A DNA stretch of 64,000 nucleotides, from assembly GCF_030283205.1 (NCBI RefSeq), contig NZ_JASNWF010000011.1, positions 186,001-250,000 on the forward strand. Reading direction: 5' to 3'. The translations under genes and the position numbers were made by a program. Below are positions 33,498 through 41,962 of this stretch, piece by piece (within the stretch, counting starts at the first letter, position 1; each line of letters opens with the position of its first letter). This DNA is from Actinomadura opuntiae. Its GTDB lineage: Bacteria > Actinomycetota > Actinomycetes > Streptosporangiales > Streptosporangiaceae. The notes under the pieces were generated by a model, which saw nothing but the letters and a program-made list of their open reading frames with translations, was not told where the DNA came from and ran no database searches.

Positions 33498-34916
33498 CTA
33501 ACCGAGCCTTACGTAGTCGTACTCGAAGGGCTTTCCGTTGACGCCGTTGCGGGGCGGGGCGATCCAGGAGGCGATCTTGCCGCGCTCGTACACCGGGCGC
33601 ATCAGGGAGCGGACGTGGGCCTTGTCGACGTCGGTGGGGAGCCAGGCGCCCTTGCGGGCCTCCCACTCCTCGGGGGTGATGCGTTCGCCCTGCGGGGTGG
33701 CCTCGATGCCGGCGAAGGCGCCGACCTTGCGGTTGAACGCGACGCTGGGCAGGTAGAGGCGCTGCGGGAGGCCGGCGTCGGCGAGGATGCGGTTCCAGCG
33801 GTTGACGCCGCTCTGGCAGTCGGAGACGTACTCGCGGCGCAGGTCGGTGTTGAGGCCGACGAGGGCGGCGACCTCGGTCTGGCCGATCTCGCCGTCGACG
33901 AGGGCGTCCACCAGGATGGAGTCGTCGGTGAGGCGGTGGTCGTCCTTGCGGCGGCCTTCCATCCAGCGGCCCTTGAGCCCGGCGGTGTAGTAGTTGGCGA
34001 CGTTGCTGGACGTCTCGGAGCCGAACAGGTCGAGCGATACCGAGTAGTGGAAGTTCAGGTACTTCTGGATCATGTCCAGGGGGATCGCGCCGAGCGCGGC
34101 GACGTCGTCGGTGTCGTGTTCGAGCATGAGCCGGACGGTGCGCTCGACGACGCGGTCGATGCCGGTGGTGCCCACCATCATGTGGTGGGCCTCTTCCTTG
34201 AGCATGAACTCGCAGGTCCGCGCCAGGGGGTCGAAGCCGGACTCCTTGAGGGTGCCGAGCTGGTACTTGCCGTCGCGGTCGGTGAAGTAGGTGAACATGA
34301 AGAAGGAGAGCCAGTCGGGCGTCTCCTCGTTGAAGGCGCCGAGGATGCGCGGTGACTCCTCGCTGCCGGAGTTGCGGTGCAGCAGTTCCTCGGCCTCCTC
34401 GCGTCCTTCGCGGCCGAAGAAGGCGTGCAGGAGGTACACCATCGCCCACAGGTGGCGGCCCTCTTCGACGTTCACCTGGAACAGGTTGCGCAGGTCGTAG
34501 AGGCTGGGGGCGGTGGCGCCGAGGTTGCGCTGCTGCTCGACGGACGCGGGTTCGGTGTCGCCCTGGATGACGATGAGCCGCTGGAGTTCGGCGCGGTACT
34601 CGCCGGGCACCTTCTGCCAGGCGGGCTCGCCCTTGTGCGCGCCGAAGCCGATGCGGCGGTCGCCGTCGCGTTCGGCGAGGAAGATGCCCCAGCGGTAGTC
34701 CTTCATGGCGACGTGCCCGAAGTGCGCCCAGCCCTCGCGGCCGACGTTGACGGCGGTGCGCAGGTAGACGTCCTGGGTCGGCAGGGTCGGGCCCATCGAC
34801 TCCCACCAGGACAGGAAGTTCGGCTGCCACGACTCCAGGGCGCGCTGCAGGCGGCGGTCCTCGTGCAGGTCGACGTTGTTGGGGATCTTCTCGGAGTAGT
34901 CCGCGGAGACGGGCAT
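33498..34916 (-). CDS. boxB: Benzoyl-CoA 2,3-epoxidase, oxygenase subunit BoxB
   Basis: This 472-residue diiron enzyme matches BoxB throughout (VDLHEDRRLQRALESWQPNF, EEGRHLWAMVYLL, FMLKEEAHHMMVG). The metal ligands lie in the EEGRH and EEAHH helices. It adds oxygen across C2-C3 of benzoyl-CoA to form the 2,3-epoxide. The start is two bases after the boxC stop, so the two are co-transcribed and coupled. Electrons normally come from BoxA, which is not encoded in this window. Confidence 0.96.
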   Translation of the reverse strand: MPVSADYSEKIPNNVDLHEDRRLQRALESWQPNFLSWWESMGPTLPTQDVYLRTAVNVGREGWAHFGHVAMKDYRWGIFLAERDGDRRIGFGAHKGEPAWQKVPGEYRAELQRLIVIQGDTEPASVEQQRNLGATAPSLYDLRNLFQVNVEEGRHLWAMVYLLHAFFGREGREEAEELLHRNSGSEESPRILGAFNEETPDWLSFFMFTYFTDRDGKYQLGTLKESGFDPLARTCEFMLKEEAHHMMVGTTGIDRVVERTVRLMLEHDTDDVAALGAIPLDMIQKYLNFHYSVSLDLFGSETSSNVANYYTAGLKGRWMEGRRKDDHRLTDDSILVDALVDGEIGQTEVAALVGLNTDLRREYVSDCQSGVNRWNRILADAGLPQRLYLPSVAFNRKVGAFAGIEATPQGERITPEEWEARKGAWLPTDVDKAHVRSLMRPVYERGKIASWIAPPRNGVNGKPFEYDYVRLG

Positions 34917-34918
34917 GC

Positions 34919-36577
34919 TCAGACTCGCTTTCGGTCGAAGTCGGCGCGCCGTCCGGTGCCGTAGCGGCGCAGCGCGCCGTCCGGGCCGGACGCGTTCGGC
35001 CGGTTGAAGATCCAGTTCTGCCAGGCGGTGAGCCGGCCGAAGATCTTCGTCTCCAGGGTCTCGGGGCCGGGGAAGCGGTGGTTGGCCTCCAGGCCGGTGA
35101 GGGCGTCGGGGGAGAATCCGGCGCGCTCCTCGACGGCGATGCGGACCTCCTCGTCCCAGTCGATGTCGTCGGGCGCGAAGGTGACCAGGCCGAGGCGCTC
35201 GGCGTCGCCGGCGTCGAGGGGTTTCGCGGCGGCGTCACGGACGGCGGCCAGGCCCTCGTCGTCGCCGAGGAAGCGGGTCTCCAGGCGGGTGAGGCCGTTG
35301 CCCATCGGCAGCGGGCCGAGGTTCATCGCGTCGACGGCGACGGTGGCGGGCTCGGCGCCGGGGTCGACGTCCTCGAAGACGCCTTCCAGGTGGTAGGAGC
35401 GGTCGGCGGCGAGCGCCAGCTCGAAGAGCGAGCCGGCGAAGCAGCTGCCGGGCTCGATCAGCGCGATCATGCTGCGGCTCGTCACGTCGAGGCGCTTCAA
35501 CGTCCGCTTGAGGTACAGGACGATCTCGTTCGCCAGCCAGTCGGAGGCATGGTCGAGCAGCAGGCGGTCGTGGTCGAGGACCTTCAGCGGGTCGCCGGCG
35601 GTCCGGAGGATCCAGGTGCCGAGGGACGGCTCGTTGGTGCGCAGGTCGAGGATCAGGTCGTCCAGCTCGCGGGTCATCGCGAGGGTCCAGAAGTCCGCGC
35701 CCTGGGCGTGGACGCCGGTGATGTCCTCGGGCGCGTCGGCGGAGGGGCCGTTGACGGTGATCTCGACGGCGGCGGCGTCGCGGTCCAGCTTCGCGGTCAC
35801 GTGCCGGTAGGCGATCTCGGCGTCGGTGCGGGTCTTGTCGAGCGGTGCCAGCGTGACGCCCTCGGCGCCGGCCGGGCGGTTCGAGCGGGCGGCCAGCTCG
35901 GCGGCGCGTTCCGCGACGGTCGCGTCCCACGCGGTGCGGGATACGGCCTCGTCGACCAGCCGCCACGCGACGGCCTTCTTGCCGCCGAGCCCTTCGGCCT
36001 TGGTGGCGAAGTAGTCGGCGCGGTCGCGGCGGACGTGCCGCTTGTCGGTGACGCGCGTCAGCCCGCCGGTGCCGGGCAGCACGCCGAGCAGCGGCAGCTC
36101 CGGCAGCGAGACGGTCGACGACCGGTCGTCCACGAGCATGATGTGGTCGCAGGCGAGCGCCAGCTCGTAGCCGCCGCCGGACGCGGTGCCGTTGCACGCG
36201 GCGAGGTAGGTCTGGCCGGAGTTGGCGGTCGCGTCCTCGATGCCGTTGCGGGTCTCGTTGGTGAACTTGCAGAAGTTCACCTTCCACCCGTGCTCGGACG
36301 CGGCCAGCATCCGGATGTTGGCGCCCGCGCAGAAGATCTTCTCCTTGCCGCTGGTCACCACGACCGTGCGCACCCCGGGCTGCTCGAACCGCAGCCGCTG
36401 GACGGCGTCGTACAGCTCGATGTCCACGCCGAGGTCGTAGGAGTTGAGCTTCAGCTCGTAGCCGGGGACCAGGCCCCCCTGCTCGTCGACGTCCATCGTC
36501 AGCGTGGCGACCGGACCGTCGACCTCGACCCTCCAGTGCCGGTAGCGGGCCGGATCCGTCCGGAACTCGACGTGCAT
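34919..36577 (-). CDS. boxC: 2,3-epoxybenzoyl-CoA dihydrolase BoxC
   Basis: This 552-residue enzyme is a double-size crotonase-fold protein of the BoxC family. The N-terminal half carries GKEKIFCAGANIRML and NGTASGGGYELALACD, and the C-terminal half carries EPGSCFAGSLFELALAADR. It opens the ring of 2,3-epoxybenzoyl-CoA, giving 3,4-dehydroadipyl-CoA semialdehyde and formate. I chose the ATG at 36575-36577, which has GGAGGAG upstream. The released formate makes the nearby FdhB/NrfD pair of interest. Confidence 0.95.
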   Translation of the reverse strand: MHVEFRTDPARYRHWRVEVDGPVATLTMDVDEQGGLVPGYELKLNSYDLGVDIELYDAVQRLRFEQPGVRTVVVTSGKEKIFCAGANIRMLAASEHGWKVNFCKFTNETRNGIEDATANSGQTYLAACNGTASGGGYELALACDHIMLVDDRSSTVSLPELPLLGVLPGTGGLTRVTDKRHVRRDRADYFATKAEGLGGKKAVAWRLVDEAVSRTAWDATVAERAAELAARSNRPAGAEGVTLAPLDKTRTDAEIAYRHVTAKLDRDAAAVEITVNGPSADAPEDITGVHAQGADFWTLAMTRELDDLILDLRTNEPSLGTWILRTAGDPLKVLDHDRLLLDHASDWLANEIVLYLKRTLKRLDVTSRSMIALIEPGSCFAGSLFELALAADRSYHLEGVFEDVDPGAEPATVAVDAMNLGPLPMGNGLTRLETRFLGDDEGLAAVRDAAAKPLDAGDAERLGLVTFAPDDIDWDEEVRIAVEERAGFSPDALTGLEANHRFPGPETLETKIFGRLTAWQNWIFNRPNASGPDGALRRYGTGRRADFDRKRV

Positions 36578-36691
36578 GGGGTGCTCCTCCAGGTCTGTCC
36601 GTCCCTCCATGCTCCACAGAACACGGTCAACACGTCAAGAGTTTGTAGCATATCGGCGCGCGGCGGGCCGCCACCCGGGACCGTGCGGGGG

Positions 36692-38296
36692 TCAGGCGCG
36701 GCCGAGCAGGGCGGCGGCCTGCTCGCGGACGGCGAAGCGGCGCAGCTTGCCGCTGGCCGTGGTCGGCAGCACGTCCACGATCAGCACCTCGCGGGGCCGC
36801 TTGAAGGACGCGAGCCCCGCCCGGCAGAAGTCGATCAGCTCCGCCGGCTCGGCCTTCGCGCCGTCCGCGAGGACGACGCAGGCGATCGGCTTGTCCAGGC
36901 CGTCGCCGTCCGGGAGGCCGACGACCGCGACCATCGCGACCGCCGGATGCTCCAGCAGCCGGGCCTCCACCTCGGCCGGCGACACCCAGATGCCGCCGGC
37001 CTTGAGCATGTCGCCGGTGCGCCCGAGGCAGGTGTGGTAGCCGTCCTCGTCCACCACGTAGGTGTCGCCGGTGCGCAGCCACTCGCCCTGGAACACCTGC
37101 CGGGTCGTCTCCGTCCGGCACCAGTAGCCGGTGGCGATCGACTCGCCCTTCACCAGCAGCGACCCGGGCGTGCCGGGCGGGACGTCGGCGCCGTGCGCGT
37201 CGACGACGCGCAGCTCGTAGCCGGGGACGGCGACGCCCGTGGTGCCGGGGCGCACCTCGCCCGGGCGGTTCGACAGGAAGATGTGCAGGCACTCGGTGGA
37301 GCCGATGCCGTCGATGATCTCCACGCCGTACCGCGCGGTGAAGCGGCGGCACAGCTCGGCGGGCAGCGGCTCGCCCGCCGACACCGCCAGCCGCACCGAC
37401 GCGAACGCCTCGGCCGGCACGTCCGCGTTCAGCAGCGCGGCGTAGAAGGTGGGGACGGCGAAGAACAGCGTCGGCCGGTACTCGCGCAGCCGCTCGGCGA
37501 CGGACGCGGGCGTCGGACGGTCCGGGTCGAGGATCGCGGTGGCGCCGACGGCGAGCGGGAAGAACAGCGAGTTGCCGATGCCGTAGGCGAAGAACAGCTT
37601 GGCGACCGAGTAGCAGCGGTCGTCCGGGGTGATGCCGAGGACCTGCCGGCCGTAGGTCTCCACGACGTGCCGGATGTTGGCGTGCCGGTGCATCGCGCCC
37701 TTGGGCCTGCCGGTCGTCCCGGACGTGTAGAGCCACAGCGCACTGGAGTCGTCGGACGTCGCGTACGGTTCGCGGATCTCCCCGCCCTGCGCCGCGCCCT
37801 CGGCGACGAGGTCGGCGAAGGGGTTCACCCGCACGCCCTCCGGGACGCGCAGCACCGCGTCCCCCTCGACCGCGACGCGCCGCACGCCCGGGGCCAGCGC
37901 CAACGCCTCCTGCGCCGGACCGGCGAACCGGTCGCTGACCAGCAGCACCCTGGCGCGCGCGTCGTTCAGCAGGGCCGCCAGCTCGGCGGCCGTCAGCATG
38001 GTCGACACCGGGACGGGGACGGCGCCGAGCCGCATCGCGCCGAGGATCGCGCCCGCCATGGCGGGGCCGTCCGCCATGAACAGCACGGCCCGCTCCTCGG
38101 GCCGCAGCCCCCACGCCTCCAGCCCGGCGGCGACGTTCCCGGCGAGAGCGTCCAGCTCGGCGTAGGTCAGGTCGCCGCCGGGGCCGGTGAGCGCCGTCCG
38201 TCCGGCGGTTCCGGGGTCCCGCGCGGCCCGCAGCAGATAATCGGAGGCGTTGAACGTGCCCGGCCGCGCCTGGCCGGTCGCCGCGTCAGCGGTCAT
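36692..38296 (-). CDS. Benzoate-CoA ligase family protein
   Basis: This 534-residue AMP-forming ligase has the ANL motifs YTSGTTGRPKGAMHRH, GIGSTECLHIF and the C-terminal KAGGIWVSPAEVE and TASGKLRRF with the acylation lysine. The overall form (FFAYGIGNSLFFPLAVGA) is that of benzoate/4-hydroxybenzoate-CoA ligases. It forms benzoyl-CoA, the BoxB substrate. It lies upstream of boxC on the same strand, 114 bases away, and is divergent from paaX. Whether it prefers benzoate or a hydroxylated analogue cannot be read here. Confidence 0.92.
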   Translation of the reverse strand: MTADAATGQARPGTFNASDYLLRAARDPGTAGRTALTGPGGDLTYAELDALAGNVAAGLEAWGLRPEERAVLFMADGPAMAGAILGAMRLGAVPVPVSTMLTAAELAALLNDARARVLLVSDRFAGPAQEALALAPGVRRVAVEGDAVLRVPEGVRVNPFADLVAEGAAQGGEIREPYATSDDSSALWLYTSGTTGRPKGAMHRHANIRHVVETYGRQVLGITPDDRCYSVAKLFFAYGIGNSLFFPLAVGATAILDPDRPTPASVAERLREYRPTLFFAVPTFYAALLNADVPAEAFASVRLAVSAGEPLPAELCRRFTARYGVEIIDGIGSTECLHIFLSNRPGEVRPGTTGVAVPGYELRVVDAHGADVPPGTPGSLLVKGESIATGYWCRTETTRQVFQGEWLRTGDTYVVDEDGYHTCLGRTGDMLKAGGIWVSPAEVEARLLEHPAVAMVAVVGLPDGDGLDKPIACVVLADGAKAEPAELIDFCRAGLASFKRPREVLIVDVLPTTASGKLRRFAVREQAAALLGRA

Positions 38297-38413
38297 CGGG
38301 GGCTTCCCTTCGCCGTGAACCGTGGCAATTATGTTCTACACTCGCAAAACGCTAGTCAATGGTTATGTGGAATGATGAGGGACCGGATGCAGTCGTCCGC
38401 GGAGGGAGAGCCG

Positions 38414-39286
38414 ATGAGCCCGGCCGCCGGCACGGACGCGGGGAACGGCTCCGGCGCGGGGCCGCGGTTCCGGCGCCGCCGCGAGCTCGGGGCGGCCAGC
38501 GCGCGCTCGCTGCTGCTGACCGTCCTCGGCGAGTTCGTCCTGCCCGCCGGTGAACCGGTGTGGACGGCGGCGTTCCTGGAGGCGCTCGGGCTGCTCGGGG
38601 TCGAGGAGAAGGCCGTCCGGCAGGCCCTCGCCCGCAGCGCGAGCGAGGGATGGCTGTCCGGGGAGCGGCACGGCCGGCGCACCGCCTGGCATCTCACCCC
38701 CGCCGGGAAGCGGCTGCTCACCGACGGCACCGAGCGCATCTACGGCTTCGGCCGTCCCGGCGGCGCGTGGGACGGGCGATGGCTGCTCGTGCTCGCCACC
38801 GTCCCGGAGACGAACCGGAAGCTGCGGCACCTGCTGCGGACGCGGCTGTCGTGGAACGGCCTCGGCAACCTGTCCCCCGGCGTGTGGGTCAGCCCCCATC
38901 CCGAGCGCGAGCCCGAGGTGCGCGAGGTGCTCGCCGAGATCGGCGTCGCCGACACCTCCACGCTGTTCGTCGGGTGCCTCGGCGACCTCGACGAGGCGCG
39001 CCGGGTGGCCCGGCAGGCATGGAACCTCGACGAGATCGAGCTGGCCTACGAGGACTTCCTCGACGCGGTCCGCGCGCTGCGTCCCGCCGACGATCCGGGG
39101 ACGTTCGCCGCGCACGCCCGGCTCGTCCAGGAGTGGCGGCGGTTCCCGTTCCTCGACCCGGCGCTGCCGGCCGCGCTGCTGCCGGACGACTGGAGCGGCT
39201 CGCAGGCGTTCGCGCTGTTCCACGAGCGGCACGGCGCCTGGCGTCCGGTCGCCGACCGCCAGTGGAAGGCGATGACCGCCGGCTGA
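38414..39286 (+). CDS. paaX: PaaX-family transcriptional regulator
   Basis: This 290-residue protein has the PaaX layout: a winged helix (SLLLTVLGEFVLP to WHLTPAGKRLL), a central domain (WDGRWLLVLATVPETNR, WVSPHP) and a C-terminal domain. PaaX proteins repress phenylacetate and related aryl-CoA genes and are released by aryl-CoA esters. I chose the ATG at 38414 because GGAGGGAG precedes it. It is divergent from the benzoate-CoA ligase gene, so benzoyl-CoA is the likely inducer. The symbol denotes the family. Confidence 0.87.
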   Translation: MSPAAGTDAGNGSGAGPRFRRRRELGAASARSLLLTVLGEFVLPAGEPVWTAAFLEALGLLGVEEKAVRQALARSASEGWLSGERHGRRTAWHLTPAGKRLLTDGTERIYGFGRPGGAWDGRWLLVLATVPETNRKLRHLLRTRLSWNGLGNLSPGVWVSPHPEREPEVREVLAEIGVADTSTLFVGCLGDLDEARRVARQAWNLDEIELAYEDFLDAVRALRPADDPGTFAAHARLVQEWRRFPFLDPALPAALLPDDWSGSQAFALFHERHGAWRPVADRQWKAMTAG

Positions 39287-39312
39287 CCGCCGGCCGGCGG
39301 GCCGGGCGCCCA

Positions 39313-39756
39313 TCAGCCGGCCGCCGGCGACCCCGCCGCTCGCCCGCCCGCGGGCCGCGGCGCCTGCGGCGTGAGCCGCAGCAGGTTGACGGTGCCCTCG
39401 GCGGCCAGCCGGCCCTCGTCGTCGGTGATGGCCGCCTGCCAGGTGACATGGTCGCCGACCCGGTCGACGGGGCGGGCGCGTGCCGTCAGCCGGCCCTCGC
39501 GGACGGCGCGGATGAAGCGCGTGTGGTTGCTGATCCCGACGACCCGGTGCTCCAGCCCGACGGTCAGCGCGGCGCCCATGCTGCACACGGTCTCGTTGAT
39601 CGCGCAGTACACGCCGCCGTGCACGATCCCGTACGCCTGCATGAGCCCGTCGGTCACCTCGATCTCGGCCACGACCTCCCGGTCGGACGCCTCGACCACC
39701 CGCAGGCCCAGCGTGCGGTCCAGCGGGCCCGCGTAGCCGGACGGTTCCACCGCCAT
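39313..39756 (-). CDS. Hotdog-fold thioesterase, PaaI-like
   Basis: This 147-residue single hotdog domain has the signature YGIVHGGVYCAINET, with the catalytic aspartate/glutamate in that helix. PaaI-type thioesterases release CoA from stalled aryl-CoA esters. Its convergence with paaX and nearness to the box genes suggest a rescue role in benzoyl-CoA metabolism. GAGGAGG precedes the ATG. The low-complexity C-terminal tail beyond about residue 130 is not part of the fold. Confidence 0.88.
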   Translation of the reverse strand: MAVEPSGYAGPLDRTLGLRVVEASDREVVAEIEVTDGLMQAYGIVHGGVYCAINETVCSMGAALTVGLEHRVVGISNHTRFIRAVREGRLTARARPVDRVGDHVTWQAAITDDEGRLAAEGTVNLLRLTPQAPRPAGGRAAGSPAAG

Positions 39757-39909
39757 CGCAGCCTCCTCGACGATCTCCCGACGCTATCCAGCCGTCCGAA
39801 AAGCCGTCAATGCACCGAGATGTCCTGCGGAGCCGCTGATGGCGCAGGTGTAGCCGGCCCTCTCGCGGGAAGGGACGCAGCGCCTTGTCCACGGGCTGGA
39901 GGTGACCGC

Positions 39910-40776
39910 ATGAGCGGGCTGGTCGGACGGAACCTGCTGGCGGGCGCCGAGCCCGACGTCGCGAAGGACGCCGGCTATCCCGACGCCCCGCCCCGCATGG
40001 GATTCTTCACCGACACGTCGGTCTGCATCGGCTGCAAGGCCTGCGAGGTCGCCTGCAAGGAGTGGAACTCCGTCCCCGAGGACGGCCTGGAGTTCACCGG
40101 GATGTCCTACGACAACACCCAGGGGCTCGGCGCGGACACCTGGCGGCACGTCGCGTTCATCGAGCAGGACAAGCCGGTCGGCAACGCCGACTCCGGCGTC
40201 CGGTGGCTGATGGCCTCGGACGTCTGCAAGCACTGCACGCACGCCGCCTGCCTGGACGTCTGCCCGACCGGGTCGCTGTTCCGCACCGAGTTCGGGACTG
40301 TCGTCGTCCAGGAGGACATCTGCAACGGCTGCGGCTACTGCGTGCCCGCCTGCCCCTACGGCGTCATCGACCAGCGCAAGGAGGACGGCCGCGTCTGGAA
40401 GTGCACCCTGTGCTACGACCGGATCGGCGACGGCCTCGAACCGGCCTGCGCCAAGGCGTGCCCCACCGACTCCATCCAGTTCGGCCCGCTCGACGAGCTG
40501 CGCGAACGCGCCGCCGCGCGCGTCGACCAACTGCACGGCATGGGCGTCGAGGACGCCCGGCTGTACGGGCACGACCCGGAGGACGGCGTCGGCGGCGACG
40601 GCGCGTTCTTCCTCCTGCTGGACGAGCCGGAGGTCTACGGGCTGCCGCCGGACCCGGTCGTGACCACGCGGGACCTGCCGTCCATGTGGAAGCACGCCGG
40701 CGTGGCCGCCGCCGCGCTCGCCGGCGGGGTCGCCGCGCTGTTCACCGTCCACGGCCGGCTGGGAGGCAGGCGATGA
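39910..40776 (+). CDS. Formate dehydrogenase-type iron-sulfur subunit (FdhB/FdnH-like)
   Basis: This 288-residue protein has four 4Fe-4S motifs: CIGCKACEVACKEWN, CKHCTHAACLDVCPTG, CNGCGYCVPACPYG and CTLCYDR with a later CAKACP. This is the electron-transfer subunit of membrane formate dehydrogenases and related molybdopterin enzymes. A C-terminal hydrophobic stretch (AGVAAAALAGGVAALF) may anchor it. The membrane subunit follows with a four-base overlap. No catalytic subunit gene is adjacent. The upstream 150 bases hold none. Confidence 0.9.
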   Translation: MSGLVGRNLLAGAEPDVAKDAGYPDAPPRMGFFTDTSVCIGCKACEVACKEWNSVPEDGLEFTGMSYDNTQGLGADTWRHVAFIEQDKPVGNADSGVRWLMASDVCKHCTHAACLDVCPTGSLFRTEFGTVVVQEDICNGCGYCVPACPYGVIDQRKEDGRVWKCTLCYDRIGDGLEPACAKACPTDSIQFGPLDELRERAAARVDQLHGMGVEDARLYGHDPEDGVGGDGAFFLLLDEPEVYGLPPDPVVTTRDLPSMWKHAGVAAAALAGGVAALFTVHGRLGGRR

Positions 40777-41816
40777 GCACGTCCGACGTCACCAAGGACG
40801 GCCTCCAGGGGCAGCGGGAGGGCCGGGACGCCCTCATCGGGCAGGGCACCGGCAAAATCGAGCGCCGCCGACGCCGCGGCGGGCGCGGCGAGCGGGCGAT
40901 GGTGCCCAAGGCCGAGTTCACCTCCTACTACGGCAAGCCCGTGCTGAACCCGCCGGTCTGGCAGGCGGCCGACATCGCCGGGTACTTCTTCCTCGGCGGG
41001 CTGGCGGGCGCCGGGTCGGTGCTGGCGGCGGGCGCGGAGCTGACCGGGCGTCCGGCCGCGGCGCGGGCGCTGAAGATCTCCTCGCTGGTCGCGATCACCG
41101 GGTCGGCGGTGGCGCTGGTCCACGACCTGGGCCGGCCCGCGCGGTTCTACAACATGCTGCGGGTGCTGAAGCCGACCTCGCCGATGAGCGTTGGCTCGTG
41201 GCTGCTGGCAGCCTACGGCCCGGCGGCGGGCGCGGCCGCCGTGCTGGACGTGACCGGCCTGTTCAAGCCGCTGAGCAGGACCGCGACGGTGGGCGCGGCG
41301 ACGCTCGGCCCGGCGGTCGCCGCCTACACCGCCGTCCTCGCCGCCGACACGGCGGTGCCGGCCTGGCACGAGGGCTACCGGGAGCTGCCGCTGGTGTTCG
41401 TCGGCTCGGCCACGGCCGCCGCGTCCGGGATGGCGCTGCTGGCCTCGCCGGTCGCCGAGACGGCGCCGATGCGCAGCGCCGCGGTGTTCGGCGCGGGCCT
41501 CGAACTCGCCGCGGCCAAGCTGATGGAACGCCGCCTCGGCATGCTCGCCGAACCGTACCGGCAGGGCACGGGCGGCAAGCTGACCCGGGCGGCGGAGATC
41601 CTGTCGGTGGCAGGCGCCGCGGGCGGCGCGCTGCTCGGCGGGCGCAGCCGGGTCGCGGCGGCGCTGAGCGGTGCCGCGCTGCTGGCCGGTTCGGCGTGCA
41701 CCAGGTTCGGGATCTTCCACGCCGGGATGCAGTCGGCGAAGGACCCGAAGTACACGATCGTCCCGCAGCGCGAACGCGCGGACGCCCGGGACGCGGCGAA
41801 GACCGAAGGCGCGTGA
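40773..41816 (+). CDS. NrfD/PsrC-family membrane subunit
   Basis: This 347-residue polytopic protein belongs to the NrfD/PsrC family of quinone-interacting subunits. After a basic cytoplasmic N-terminus of about 50 residues come GYFFLGGLAGAGSVLAAGAE and HDLGRPARFYNMLRV, both family hallmarks, and then seven or eight more helices. It should couple the FdhB-like iron-sulfur protein to the quinone pool. The ATG overlaps the upstream stop (ATGA) with GGGAGGC in front. Confidence 0.9.
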   Translation: MSTSDVTKDGLQGQREGRDALIGQGTGKIERRRRRGGRGERAMVPKAEFTSYYGKPVLNPPVWQAADIAGYFFLGGLAGAGSVLAAGAELTGRPAAARALKISSLVAITGSAVALVHDLGRPARFYNMLRVLKPTSPMSVGSWLLAAYGPAAGAAAVLDVTGLFKPLSRTATVGAATLGPAVAAYTAVLAADTAVPAWHEGYRELPLVFVGSATAAASGMALLASPVAETAPMRSAAVFGAGLELAAAKLMERRLGMLAEPYRQGTGGKLTRAAEILSVAGAAGGALLGGRSRVAAALSGAALLAGSACTRFGIFHAGMQSAKDPKYTIVPQRERADARDAAKTEGA

Positions 41817-41827
41817 CCGTCCGGTTT

Positions 41828-41887
41828 CTGCAAGAAGCATGAAATCTTGCGCAAGCTCTTGACCTGACTGCAAGAAGAGCGCATTCT
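41828..41887 (+). promoter_or_regulatory. Amylase promoter with MalR-like operators
   Basis: A promoter with TTGACC (41859-41864) and CATTCT (41882-41887), 17 bases apart, is flanked and overlapped by CTTGCAG-type heptamers. These are CTGCAAG at 41828-41834, the palindrome CTTGCGCAAG at 41846-41855, and CTGCAAG at 41868-41874. Streptomyces alpha-amylase promoters carry the same heptamer as sites for the LacI-family repressor MalR. No malR gene lies in this window. Confidence 0.68.
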
Positions 41888-41962
41888 CACGGTACTCGTG
41901 GACGGCCGTCCCCCACCCCCTTCAGGCACGCGCCATGTGCCCTGTGACAGGAGTCCGCCGAC

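Noticed and set aside
35078..38413. Plus-strand frame running into paaX
   Set aside because: The part before 38414 is antisense to boxC and the CoA ligase. PaaX starts at the ATG with GGAGGGAG.
39757..39909. Possible selenocysteine or formate dehydrogenase alpha remnant before the FdhB-like gene
   Set aside because: No molybdopterin-enzyme motif or convincing SECIS-like structure could be seen. The region reads as plain intergenic DNA.
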